In this document: in pieces, positions 23,951-32,254 of the stretch | How the letters are laid out: every line of letters starts with the position of its first letter | Numbering within the stretch: the stretch's first letter is position 1 | Assembly: GCA_964621755.1 (NCBI GenBank) | Contig: CAZUPI010000008.1 | Coordinates: 8,593-72,592, forward strand | DNA from: UMGS1696 sp964621755 | GTDB taxonomy: Bacteria; Bacillota; Clostridia; Oscillospirales; CAG-272 | Length of the DNA stretch: 64,000 bases | Direction: 5' to 3' | Program-made: the position numbers and the translations under genes | The notes under the pieces: model-generated | What the model was told of the DNA's origin: nothing | Seen by the model: the letters and a program-made list of their open reading frames with translations, nothing else | The model's database searches: none

Positions 23951-25690
23951 ATGATTAGACGAATATTGAAGCTGGCGCGACCATGGTATGGGTCCATGGC
24001 AATTACGATTATTTCACTCGTTATCGCATCTGCCTTGAGCTTTGTTACGCCGGAAGCTGTGCGGCGTTTGACTGCGCTTCTCAGCGAGCCGGAAAAGCTG
24101 AGCGGAAAAATCCTTATCACTTATGTTGTGGTTATGACTGCTGCATATCTGCTTCGCGCCCTGTTCCGCTTTCTTTCAATGTGGCAGGCACATGTTGCCG
24201 CTTGGAATTTTGTTGGAAATCTTACGGCGCGCTGTTTCGATAAGCTAGAATCTCTCTCCATGCGATACTATTCTAACAAGCAGACCGGCGAAATCATGTC
24301 TCGCATGCTTAATGATACACGCCAGCTTGAAACGCTAATCGCGCACTCGGTACCGGATATGCTCACGAATGTCATGATGATTGTGGGCGTATGTATCATG
24401 ATTTTTATGATTGAGCCGTGGCTTGCGCTATATACGATGATTCCCGTTCCTTTTATTATTATCCTGTCGCGCCTGTTTGTCACGAAGGTTTCACCGCTGT
24501 TTAAAATAAACCAGGAAGTTTTCGCGGAATTGAATGCCGTGTCGCAGGACAGAATTGTGGGAATGAAGGAAATCCAGTCCTTTGGTAAGGAAAAAGCGGA
24601 GTCTTTACGAATGAAGGACTACTGCAAAAAGTATTCCTTTGTAAATGTTCGCGCCAATTTCTACAGTGCGATGTATCACCCGGCGGTTGAGTTCATGACT
24701 TCTATTGGAACGGTTATCGTCATGGGTATCGGCGGCGTTTACGCGATGAAAGGGAGCATGTCGACAGCGGACATTGTTGGATTTTTTATGTATCTGTCCC
24801 TTTTCTACAGCCCGTTGTCCGTGGTCGCGCGCCTTGCGGAGGATATTCAGGTTGCAAACGCTTGTTCCGGACGTGTGCTGGAGCTGCTGGACACCGAAAG
24901 TGAAATTAAAGAGGACGAAAACGCGGTCACAATTCCGCACGGTGCGGGAGAGGTTGTGTTCGATAAGGTGAAGTTTGGTTACGACAGCGAACATATCGTG
25001 ATTAGTGATATTTCGTTTACTGCAAAGCCCGGGCAAATGATTGCACTTGTTGGTGCTACCGGTGTTGGAAAAACGACAATTGTGTCCCTTCTCGAACGCT
25101 TCTATGACCCTACTTCAGGGCAAATTCTTCTTGATGGTTACGATACACGTCATGCGACCCTCAGCTCTCTGCGTGACAATGTGTCAATTGTTTTGCAGGA
25201 CGTGTTCCTGTTTAACGGGACGATTTACGACAACATCGCGTATGGGATTGAAAATGCCAGTGAAGAAAAGGTATACGAGGCGGCGCGCATTGCGTGTGCG
25301 GATGAGTTCATTCGCGCGATGCCGGATGGGTATCGCACACTCATCGGGGAACGCGGCGTACGCTTGTCAGGTGGACAGAAACAGAGACTCGCCATTGCCA
25401 GAGCAGTACTCCGCAACACGCCGGTACTGATTCTGGATGAAGCAACATCTGCAGTGGACAACGAAACCGAAGCGGAAATCCAGCGTGCCATCGAAAACCT
25501 CACGGGACGTCACACGTTGATAGTGATTGCGCACAGACTGTCGACAGTCATGAAGGCAGACAACATCATTGTGCTTAAGGACGGCAGAATAGCCGAGCAG
25601 GGAACACACGGGGAGCTGCTCGAAAAATGTGGAATCTACGCTGGCATGTGCGGGATTCATCAAACCGATGGGCTAATTAAGGTGGAGTAA
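23951..25690 (+). CDS. ABC exporter, fused membrane and ATPase domains
   Basis: This 579-residue MsbA/multidrug-type half-transporter has six membrane helices in residues 1-310. The ATPase domain has intact Walker A GATGVGKTT, Q-loop VLQDVF, signature LSGGQKQ, Walker B LILDEATSAVD and H-loop IAHRLS. It probably works as a homodimer in the cytoplasmic membrane, exporting a lipid, peptide or drug. The gene stands alone with AGGAG upstream and a terminator palindrome downstream. In contrast to the orphan ATPase at 1151, all catalytic residues are present. Confidence 0.9.
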   Translation: MIRRILKLARPWYGSMAITIISLVIASALSFVTPEAVRRLTALLSEPEKLSGKILITYVVVMTAAYLLRALFRFLSMWQAHVAAWNFVGNLTARCFDKLESLSMRYYSNKQTGEIMSRMLNDTRQLETLIAHSVPDMLTNVMMIVGVCIMIFMIEPWLALYTMIPVPFIIILSRLFVTKVSPLFKINQEVFAELNAVSQDRIVGMKEIQSFGKEKAESLRMKDYCKKYSFVNVRANFYSAMYHPAVEFMTSIGTVIVMGIGGVYAMKGSMSTADIVGFFMYLSLFYSPLSVVARLAEDIQVANACSGRVLELLDTESEIKEDENAVTIPHGAGEVVFDKVKFGYDSEHIVISDISFTAKPGQMIALVGATGVGKTTIVSLLERFYDPTSGQILLDGYDTRHATLSSLRDNVSIVLQDVFLFNGTIYDNIAYGIENASEEKVYEAARIACADEFIRAMPDGYRTLIGERGVRLSGGQKQRLAIARAVLRNTPVLILDEATSAVDNETEAEIQRAIENLTGRHTLIVIAHRLSTVMKADNIIVLKDGRIAEQGTHGELLEKCGIYAGMCGIHQTDGLIKVE

Positions 25691-25723
25691 ATCACATCCT
25701 ATGTTCCAGATTGAAAAATTTAA

Positions 25724-25748
25724 GGGGAAACTTTAAAGAAGTTTCCCC
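25724..25748. terminator. Palindrome between convergent ABC exporter and kinase genes
   Basis: Arms GGGGAAACTT and AAGTTTCCCC with a five-base loop lie between stops at 25690 and 25763; a family member able to serve both strands. Confidence 0.7.
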
Positions 25749-25762
25749 CCATTGTTTTTTTG

Positions 25763-26590
25763 TTATAGCATTTTCAAAAGCTCCGGAATACACTCTTCAA
25801 ACTTTACACCATACCAGTGATTTTTGTCGTTCATCGAGTGGCGGATGCAATTTACGGTATTTTCAACTGCGATTTTCAGGGATTCATACAGCGGCTTGTC
25901 CAGCAGAAGAGCAGCAAACATAGTTGACGAGAAGACGTCGCCTGTACCGTGACATTGGACAGGGAGGTTTTCGGCAAAATATTCGGTGAATTCGCCGCTT
26001 GTGCTGTCATATCCGACTACGCCTTGCTCACGGTCGTTGTATTTGACGCCCGTTACGGCGGTCATTTTGGCACCGAGCTTCGATAAACGGACGAGCAAAC
26101 CATGGATGTACGCTTCATCGTATTCGCCAGAACGGACGAACGGTTCTCCCAGCAGGAGGGTGGCTTCCGTCAGGTTGGGGACGATGATGTCGGCTTTTTG
26201 GCATAGGCGTTTCATCGCTGTGATAATTTCCTCAGTAAAGCCGGGGTATAGTTTTCCATTATCTGCCATAACTGGGTCAATAAAAACAAGTGGTGGAGCA
26301 AAATCATCGATAAAACGTTCAATGATGGCCGCCTGTGCGGGGGAACCGAGGTATCCGGTGTACACACCGTCGAACGAGAGATTTTCCTTCTTCCAGTGTG
26401 CCGCAATTCGAGCGATGTCATCGCTCAGGTCGCGGAATGTGTATCCGGTGAATCCACCGGTGTGAGTGGATAAAACAGCAGTAGGAATCACCGCGCATTC
26501 GATTCCCATGGCGGATATCAAAGGAAGCGCGACAGTAATGGAGCACTTGCCGAAGCATGAAATATCTTGTATTGTGACTGCACGTTTCAT
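25763..26590 (-). CDS. Pyridoxamine/pyridoxal kinase
   Basis: This 275-residue ribokinase-fold protein of the pyridoxal kinase clade phosphorylates B6 vitamers in salvage of pyridoxal phosphate. It has the N-terminal QDISCFGKCSITVALP, FIDPVMADNGKLY, the ATP-side VPNLTEATLL and the catalytic anion-hole GTGDVFSS near residue 220. ATG 26590 follows GGGAGA; the open frame runs further upstream without a ribosome site and across the promoter. It is a single gene with its own promoter at 26642-26670. Confidence 0.88.
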   Translation of the reverse strand: MKRAVTIQDISCFGKCSITVALPLISAMGIECAVIPTAVLSTHTGGFTGYTFRDLSDDIARIAAHWKKENLSFDGVYTGYLGSPAQAAIIERFIDDFAPPLVFIDPVMADNGKLYPGFTEEIITAMKRLCQKADIIVPNLTEATLLLGEPFVRSGEYDEAYIHGLLVRLSKLGAKMTAVTGVKYNDREQGVVGYDSTSGEFTEYFAENLPVQCHGTGDVFSSTMFAALLLDKPLYESLKIAVENTVNCIRHSMNDKNHWYGVKFEECIPELLKML

Positions 26591-26641
26591 ATTTTTTCTC
26601 CCGTTCTCATGAAATAAGTTCAAAGTACTTAGAATGGCATT

Positions 26642-26670
26642 AGTATACCCTGATGCGGACAAAAAATCAA
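26642..26670 (-). promoter_or_regulatory. Promoter of the pyridoxamine kinase gene
   Basis: Minus strand: -35 TTGATT (26665-26670), 17-base spacer, -10 TATACT (26642-26647). Confidence 0.7.
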
Positions 26671-26734
26671 TCAGCAAAATATATAATTCCAATAGATTAT
26701 GAGCAGGGAAATATAATATATTTTCTACAAAATC

Positions 26735-26767
26735 AAAAAACAGACGCTGAAAGTAGCGCCTGTTTTC
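26735..26767 (-). terminator. Terminator of rplJ-rplL
   Basis: On the minus strand AACAGGCGCT and AGCGTCTGTT pair with one G-U around a six-base loop and are followed by T residues, 38 bases after the rplL stop. Confidence 0.85.
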
Positions 26768-26804
26768 CGTTATTGAACTTTTGAGAAAAACGAATGAATC
26801 AGAA

Positions 26805-27182
26805 TTACTTAATCTCAACCTCTGCGCCAGCAGCGGTGAGTTTTGTCTTGATAGCTTCAGCGTCTTCCTTGGATGCGCCTTCCTTAACAGTCTTCGGAGC
26901 ACTTTCAACGAGTTCCTTTGCTTCCTTGAGGCCGAGACCTGTGAGTTCACGAACAACTTTGATAACGTCGAGCTTCTTTGCGCCGAAGGACTTGAGAACT
27001 ACGTCGAATTCTGTCTTTTCTTCTGCTGCCGGAGCTGCTGCTGCACCTGCGCCTGCTACTGCAACGGGAGCTGCTGCAGATACGCCGAATTCTTCTTCAA
27101 CTGCCTTAACGAGGTCTGCAAGTTCGAGAATGGTAAGAGACTTGATGGATTCAAGAATCTGAAGTGACTTTTCGGATGCCAT
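26805..27182 (-). CDS. rplL: Large ribosomal subunit protein bL12 (L7/L12)
   Basis: This 125-residue protein has an N-terminal dimerisation region (SLTILELADLVKAVEEEF), an alanine- and glycine-rich hinge near residues 38-55 and the C-terminal factor-binding domain (EFDVVLKSFG, KKLDVIKVVRELTGLGLKEAKELV). It forms the ribosomal stalk with L10 and recruits translation GTPases. ATG 27182 has GGAGG upstream; a five-residue extension is not supported. It is the second gene of the rplJ-rplL operon. Confidence 0.97.
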   Translation of the reverse strand: MASEKSLQILESIKSLTILELADLVKAVEEEFGVSAAAPVAVAGAGAAAAPAAEEKTEFDVVLKSFGAKKLDVIKVVRELTGLGLKEAKELVESAPKTVKEGASKEDAEAIKTKLTAAGAEVEIK

Positions 27183-27238
27183 TTTAATTTCCTCCAATTA
27201 TATGTTAGTAATTTTTAACTTAAATCAATTTTGACCGA

Positions 27239-27772
27239 TTATTCAGCGGAATCCGCTGCCGGTGCTTCTTCGCCGCCTTCGTTTTCTTTATCAACGATAG
27301 CCTGAAGAACATATGCGAATTTGTAAAGCGGGCTCTGGATGCTGCCAAGGAGCTTTGCAATAAGAACTTCCTTCGGCGGGATGTCTGCGAGCTCGTTTAC
27401 GGTAGCGGTATCAACTACCGTACCATCAAGAATACCGCCGCGGATTTCAAAGGTTTCAATCTTTTCGGCGTACTCCTTCAGAATTTTTGCGGGAGCAATC
27501 GGGTCATCAAAGCTGATGGCGATAGCATTCATGCCTTCAAGCTGGGGCTTGAGTGCTTCAAAACCGGTCTTGTCGCATGCTTTGCTGATGAGCGTATTCT
27601 TGATTACGGAATACTTTACGTTAGCTGCACGAAGAGCGGCACGCATTTTTGTATCGTCTTCAACCGTAATGCCTTCGTATTTTACAAGTACAGCGGATGC
27701 AGCCTTGCCAAGATTATCAGCAAGCGCATCAACGATGGCTTTCTTCTGCTCCAATACTTTCTCGCTGGGCAT
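27239..27772 (-). CDS. rplJ: Large ribosomal subunit protein uL10
   Basis: This 177-residue L10 starts MPSEKVLEQK. The RNA-binding N-terminal domain contains YEGITVEDDTKMRAALR and KYSVIKNTL. The C-terminal helix ends in an acidic tail where L7/L12 dimers dock. It anchors the stalk to 23S rRNA and, in many bacteria, represses its own operon through the leader RNA seen at 27783-27925. AGGAGG precedes the start; rplL follows 56 bases after the stop. Confidence 0.97.
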   Translation of the reverse strand: MPSEKVLEQKKAIVDALADNLGKAASAVLVKYEGITVEDDTKMRAALRAANVKYSVIKNTLISKACDKTGFEALKPQLEGMNAIAISFDDPIAPAKILKEYAEKIETFEIRGGILDGTVVDTATVNELADIPPKEVLIAKLLGSIQSPLYKFAYVLQAIVDKENEGGEEAPAADSAE

Positions 27773-27782
27773 TTTATTTCCT

Positions 27783-27925
27783 CCTTATAAGGTAAGCGGT
27801 AACAAAAAAGTCTCTTTCCGCCATCCGCGCGAAAAAAGACTTACATTTTTTATATAAGGTCTCTCCTCGGCAGGATAGCTTTCAGCTTTTACTGTAACCT
27901 GCTGTCTTTGGTTCAACAACAGAAA
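27783..27925 (-). promoter_or_regulatory. L10 leader RNA with attenuator
   Basis: The transcribed strand carries AACCAAAGACAGCAGG and, downstream, the pairing partner TCCTGCCGAGGAGAGACC, the recognisable ends of the ribosomal L10 leader. A terminator hairpin (AAGTCTTTTTTCGC pairing with GCGGAAAGAGACTT, then six T) lies at 27804-27842 before rplJ. L10(L12)4 binding is expected to control readthrough. Assigned by eye from conserved blocks. Confidence 0.8.
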
Positions 27926-27926
27926 C

Positions 27927-27955
27927 ATTATAGCATAGAGAATTTTATTTGTCAA
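27927..27955 (-). promoter_or_regulatory. Promoter of rplJ-rplL
   Basis: Minus strand consensus promoter: -35 TTGACA (27950-27955), 17-base spacer, -10 TATAAT (27927-27932), start near 27920 at the L10 leader. Confidence 0.88.
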
Positions 27956-27974
27956 TAGATTTTCGAAAGTTTTT

Positions 27975-28565
27975 TTATTTTACGATTAATTTTCCACATC
28001 GATAACAGGTTTCTCTATCTGCTTTGTTTATCTCGCCGCAGTAGGGACAGACAAACAGAGGGTCAAAAAACTCGGGGGTGTCACCGACATGGTAGCGCAT
28101 CGGATATTTTAACCCACGCAGATATATGACTGTATCGTCGAGCTTATAAGGGGCTTCGGTATAATATTTGTTTTCACCATGCTGGTCCTCGTGCATCAAT
28201 TCAAAGAAAAACGGAATACCGTCGCCGCGGTCAATGGTGAGTGTTACGACAAATTTTCTGGTTGGCCTTGCTTTATTGCCCGTTTTGATTTTGTTTTTGG
28301 CTTCTATATTTGTAATTTTTCCTGTCCAACTTTTTTGGAAGAGAATCGTGTGCAGCCGGAAAAGGATACACGCTAGCGCGATGCCTACGGCAAAAACCAT
28401 GATTACGGCCATGACAGGATATTTGATGTGCGATAAGTCGAGCATGAAACAAAGAATACAGCAGAGGAGTAAGAATGCCGCGCTTCCAATAAGACGGAGA
28501 GCAACATGAAGTTTATACTGATTCCAAAATTTTTGAGGGAGCTTGATGTTTCGGTCGATGGTCAT
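27975..28565 (-). CDS. Membrane protein with C-terminal zinc ribbon, unknown function
   Basis: This 196-residue protein has two membrane helices at about residues 24-44 and 50-70. A soluble domain (residues 80-165) follows, rich in beta strands. The C-terminal zinc ribbon is CPYCGEIN...CYRCGKL. No family is recognised; the layout resembles small zinc-ribbon membrane proteins of Clostridia. An AAGGAGG site precedes the start. It is the last of three genes transcribed with rarA and the AAA-type ATPase, 11 bases after the latter. Confidence 0.65.
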   Translation of the reverse strand: MTIDRNIKLPQKFWNQYKLHVALRLIGSAAFLLLCCILCFMLDLSHIKYPVMAVIMVFAVGIALACILFRLHTILFQKSWTGKITNIEAKNKIKTGNKARPTRKFVVTLTIDRGDGIPFFFELMHEDQHGENKYYTEAPYKLDDTVIYLRGLKYPMRYHVGDTPEFFDPLFVCPYCGEINKADRETCYRCGKLIVK

Positions 28566-28576
28566 ATCGTTCCTCC

Positions 28577-29323
28577 TTATGTTTGGTCAAATAATTGAGC
28601 GAGAAAGGTCTCCGGGGAAGATAAAAATCGCTTCGTGAGAACATAATTATCCGTTTGGTTCCATTGGGTACGTCGGATATCCCTGTCACTTATCTCAAAT
28701 ATTGCTGCACCTGGGTAAGCGGAAAGAATCGGCGAGTGTGTCGAGATGATGAACTGCGAATCAAGGGAGACTAAGTTTTGAATGATTCCCAGCATCGCGA
28801 GAAGACGTGCGGGAGAGAGCGCGGCTTCCGGCTCGTCAAGAAGGTATAATCCATGACCGTAAAAACGTTCGCGCATGAGCGTCATAAAGCTCTCGCCATG
28901 CGACTGCTCATGTAGCCCGCGATTGCCATAGTATGAAGAAATTTTAGGGGATAGAGCGGGGACTTCGTCGAGCTGTTCGATGTTTGTGGCGACGTTATAA
29001 AACGATTCTGCACGCAGAAAATAGCCATCCCGCCACTTTCCATCTGCACCACGTACCAATCGGATATAGTCGCACAACTCGGAATGTGAAGTTCGCGTGT
29101 GAAACGCAAAATTTTTGCTTCCACCTTCAGGATTAAAGCCCGCCGCCACAGCGATTCCCTCGATTAAGGTGGATTTTCCGCTCCCGTTTTCGCCCACAAA
29201 GAAAGTTACGGGAGAATCCAGCACAAGCGGCTCGAAATTGCGCAGAAAGGGAAGTCCCGCGACATAGGAGCCGCACGCTTCCAATCCGGCTTTGTCAATT
29301 TCTATCTTTTTTATGTAAATCAC
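28577..29323 (-). CDS. AAA/ABC-type ATPase of the OLD-like/predicted ATPase class
   Basis: This 248-residue protein has Walker A GENGSGKST near residue 44, an ABC-like HGESFMTL region, Walker B LYLLDEPEAALSP and the switch segment FIISTHSPIL. This is the minimal RecF/SMC-like ATPase fold without coiled-coil or nuclease domain. Its role is unknown; related proteins handle DNA ends or act in defence modules. It starts two bases after the rarA stop, so the two genes are translated from one message, and an uncharacterised zinc-ribbon membrane protein follows. Confidence 0.8.
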   Translation of the reverse strand: MIYIKKIEIDKAGLEACGSYVAGLPFLRNFEPLVLDSPVTFFVGENGSGKSTLIEGIAVAAGFNPEGGSKNFAFHTRTSHSELCDYIRLVRGADGKWRDGYFLRAESFYNVATNIEQLDEVPALSPKISSYYGNRGLHEQSHGESFMTLMRERFYGHGLYLLDEPEAALSPARLLAMLGIIQNLVSLDSQFIISTHSPILSAYPGAAIFEISDRDIRRTQWNQTDNYVLTKRFLSSPETFLAQLFDQT

Positions 29324-29325
29324 GG

Positions 29326-30570
29326 CTATTTATTCTCACTTTCGTTCTTGATCCGCTCCATGTATGCTTTGGCAGCTTGTTCGGTTTTGTTATCGCCAAA
29401 GTGATAGTATTTGCGTCCTGCAAGGTCGTCGGGAAGATATTGCTGCTTGACCCAGCGGTTTGGGTAGTCGTGGGGATATTTGTATCCTTTAAAAAGAGGG
29501 CTTTGCAGATGCGGCGGAAGCTCCGAACCGAGTCCGCGCTTGATATCCTCTTCAGCGGCGTTGATGGCTGCGTATGCCGTGTTTGACTTTGGAGCTGTTG
29601 CCAGCATGACGGCTGCGTTGGCAAGGGGAATCCGCGCTTCCGGAAGACCAAGCTCTTTGGCAGACTCCACACAGGCACGGACAATGACTGCAGCCATCGG
29701 ATAGGCCGCACCGATATCTTCGCTTGCAATTACCATCAATCTTCGGCACGGTGAGAGAAGATCGCCGCCCTGAAGCAGTCTTGCAAGATAAAATACCGCC
29801 GCATCGGGATCCGAACCGCGGATGGACTTTTGCAGGCCGGAGAGCAGGTCATAGTGGACGTCGCCGTCGCGGTCGAATCCACTCTGCGTGACTGACGGAA
29901 TGAGGGCTTCCACAGATTGGATATGGCGCAGTCCGTTTTCATCCACATCCGCGGCACCCTCGGCAACCTCGAGCATTGTCAGCGCACGTCTGACATCTCC
30001 ACCTGAGACGTGAGCAATCTCGTCAAGTACGCTGTCGTCTATTTTTAGATTGGGATAGCACTTTGCGATGACCGTTCTAAGTCGTGCGGAAATATCGGCT
30101 GGGGAAACGTGTTTGAATTCAAAAACCGAACATCTTGACAGAAGTGCGTCATATATATAATAGTAGGGATTTTCCGTCGTGGAGGCAATCAGTGTAATTC
30201 GTCCATCCTCCAGATACTCAAGCAGGGACTGCTGTTGCTTCTTGTTGAAATACTGGATTTCATCGAGATAGAGGAGAATGCCGCCGGCTCCCATAATTCC
30301 TCCGGTATCCTTTGCCACATCGCGAATGTCTGACAGGGAAGCAGTGGTCGCATTGAGTTTATACATGGCGTTTCCGGATGCTTTGGCGATGACGTTGGCA
30401 GCTGTGGTTTTACCGCAACCGGGCGGACCAAAAAATATCATGGAGGGAATGACGCCGCGTCCGACCATTTTGCGGAGGATTCCGTTGGGACCGAACAAAT
30501 GAGGCTGCCCCGCGATATCGTCGAAGGATTCAGGACGCACACGGTCGGCAAGAGGTTGTAGGATTGACAT
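29326..30570 (-). CDS. rarA: Replication-associated recombination protein A
   Basis: This 414-residue AAA+ ATPase of the RarA/MgsA/WRNIP1 family has the N-terminal LADRVRPESFDDIAGQPHL clamp-loader-like box. Walker A is FFGPPGCGKTT, Walker B is LYLDEIQYF and sensor 1 is ASTTENP. A C-terminal tetramerisation domain contains the YKYPHDYPNRWVKQQYLP segment. It acts at stalled replication forks with SSB and RecA. It heads a three-gene operon with an ATPase and a membrane protein. Divergent gene 30607 begins 36 bases upstream. Confidence 0.95.
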   Translation of the reverse strand: MSILQPLADRVRPESFDDIAGQPHLFGPNGILRKMVGRGVIPSMIFFGPPGCGKTTAANVIAKASGNAMYKLNATTASLSDIRDVAKDTGGIMGAGGILLYLDEIQYFNKKQQQSLLEYLEDGRITLIASTTENPYYYIYDALLSRCSVFEFKHVSPADISARLRTVIAKCYPNLKIDDSVLDEIAHVSGGDVRRALTMLEVAEGAADVDENGLRHIQSVEALIPSVTQSGFDRDGDVHYDLLSGLQKSIRGSDPDAAVFYLARLLQGGDLLSPCRRLMVIASEDIGAAYPMAAVIVRACVESAKELGLPEARIPLANAAVMLATAPKSNTAYAAINAAEEDIKRGLGSELPPHLQSPLFKGYKYPHDYPNRWVKQQYLPDDLAGRKYYHFGDNKTEQAAKAYMERIKNESENK

Positions 30571-30606
30571 AAAAAAGCCCTTTCAATTTAAAAAACGAGG
30601 TTTCAA

Positions 30607-30987
30607 ATGATGGAATATAGCGAATATATCGTCGCACAGGGAAATATACTTAATCCGGATGGAAGAAAAGTGACAGTGAACATTGTTCTGCCATGCTTTA
30701 CCGGAGAGGGCAGCGAATTCTATGCTGCTGCACGACTCAATGAATTTTACGCCTATGCGGCAGGAATGCTCTATTCGTCTGCCGCGTCAATTTGTGACGT
30801 AGAAGCGCGGCAGATTGGATACGTATGCCGAAGTGAAGTGAAGCTCGATGGCGATGCGGCAGAGGTGAGTCTATACCTTACGGTAAGACGCACATACCGC
30901 GGCAGACAAAGCGCGGTCAGCAGAAAAGTGATTATACACACTTTCCGCAACGGATATGCGGTGCGACGAAAGGTAGTGTCCGCTTGA
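30607..30987 (+). CDS. Hypothetical protein, 126 residues
   Basis: A small soluble protein without recognised domain. The sequence alternates predicted beta strands and one helix (EFYAAARLNEFYAYAAGML) and ends with a basic strand (YAVRRKVVSA). ATG codons at 30607 and 30610 follow a GAGG site. The shape is reminiscent of small DUF3298-like or SRPBCC-like folds, but I cannot assign it. It is divergent from rarA with 36 bases between them. Confidence 0.6.
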   Translation: MMEYSEYIVAQGNILNPDGRKVTVNIVLPCFTGEGSEFYAAARLNEFYAYAAGMLYSSAASICDVEARQIGYVCRSEVKLDGDAAEVSLYLTVRRTYRGRQSAVSRKVIIHTFRNGYAVRRKVVSA

Positions 30988-31129
30988 GACCAATATTATT
31001 GTAGTAAATTTTCACCTGTTTGTCAAGATATGGAGAAGGGGATTGCATGCAGTTACTTTATTTTATGTTTCCTATCCGCCATCTTTATAAGTAAAATTTG
31101 AAACTTTTTTCAAAAATCACAAAAAACTA

Positions 31130-31158
31130 TTGATTTTAGCCATTACATACGTTATAAT
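31130..31158 (+). promoter_or_regulatory. Promoter of the sugar isomerase gene
   Basis: -35 TTGATT (31130-31135), 17-base spacer, -10 TATAAT (31153-31158). The leader contains a G-U rich hairpin and, just before the ribosome site, the tandem repeat ACGATATTAA twice (31214-31234 region). Confidence 0.7.
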
Positions 31159-31250
31159 AGTATAAATGACAGTTATGTGCATGCGTATCACTCATGAGAA
31201 GCTGCGCATGTGTGAACGATATTAAACGATATTAATTGGAGGATTTTAAT

Positions 31251-32075
31251 ATGGCATTACCGGTAGCTGTGCAGGTATATTCTGTACGGGACGACGCAGA
31301 AGCAAACCTTGCGGGCACACTTCGCAAAATTAAGGATATGGGTTACGACGGCGTAGAATTCGCCGGACTTTATGGATACGCACCCGAATATGTAAAGGGA
31401 CTTGTGGAGGGCATCGGCCTTGTTCCGATTTCCGCACATATTCCGCTTGACGAGATGATTGCGGACCCGGATAAGACCTTCGCGGCATATCAGACAATCG
31501 GGTGTCCGTTTGCAGCTGTTCCATATGTAACACCGGAACGCCGTCCCGGTGCGGAAAAATTCGAGGAAACCATCGAAACAATCGCAAAACTTGGCGAAAT
31601 TGCAAAGAAATACGGTATCACCCTTCTATATCACAATCACGACTTCGAATTCACAAAGGTTGACGGCGAATACGGTCTTGATATTCTCTACAGAAAAGTT
31701 CCGGCTGAATTTCTTCAGACAGAGCTTGACACCTGCTGGGTAAACGTAGGCGGTGAGGTTCCCGCTGAATACATAGCAAAATACAACGGAAGAACACCGG
31801 TCGTTCACCTCAAGGATTTCTACATGAGCGGCAAGCTTCCGAAGCATCTGTATGCTCTCATCGGCATTGAAGAAGAAGAAAAGGAAGAAGAACCTTCCAC
31901 ATTCGAATTCCGTCCGGTTGGTCACGGAATGCAGGATATGCCCGCAATTCTTGAAGCATCGGTTAAGTCCGGCGCCCAGTGGGTGGTTGTGGAGCAGGAC
32001 GAGCCGTCGATGGGTCTTTCCAGAATGGATTCCATTAAGGCAAGCCGCGAGTATCTGAAGTCCCTCGGATGGTAA
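31251..32075 (+). CDS. Sugar phosphate isomerase/epimerase family protein
   Basis: This 274-residue TIM-barrel protein is of the xylose-isomerase-like AP endonuclease 2 superfamily. Conserved pieces are AVQVYSVRDD at the start, YDGVEFAGL, LLYHNHDFEF with metal-binding residues, ELDTCWV, HLKDFY and the late WVVVEQDE. It probably isomerises a free or modified sugar with a divalent metal. ATG 31251 has GGAGG nine bases upstream; the TTG at 31236 is part of that site. An acidic insert (EEEEKEEEP) is unusual. A Gfo/Idh/MocA oxidoreductase follows and may act on the same sugar. Confidence 0.85.
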   Translation: MALPVAVQVYSVRDDAEANLAGTLRKIKDMGYDGVEFAGLYGYAPEYVKGLVEGIGLVPISAHIPLDEMIADPDKTFAAYQTIGCPFAAVPYVTPERRPGAEKFEETIETIAKLGEIAKKYGITLLYHNHDFEFTKVDGEYGLDILYRKVPAEFLQTELDTCWVNVGGEVPAEYIAKYNGRTPVVHLKDFYMSGKLPKHLYALIGIEEEEKEEEPSTFEFRPVGHGMQDMPAILEASVKSGAQWVVVEQDEPSMGLSRMDSIKASREYLKSLGW

Positions 32076-32254
32076 AAGGAAGAATTTTCCTGATTGGCAT
32101 TTTCAAAAATGTAAGAATTCCGGCGTCCGTTATACACGGACACGGTTCTGATATAAACTGACGTAGGTTCAACGAACTTTGAGGAACCTCTAAAATTTTT
32201 CTCCTCGTTGAATGCACGTTAAATCAAGAACATCAAAGAAAGGCGGACAAATTT

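Noticed and set aside
31236..31250. TTG start five codons upstream for the sugar isomerase
   Set aside because: The TTG overlaps the GGAGG ribosome site of ATG 31251, so it cannot be the start.
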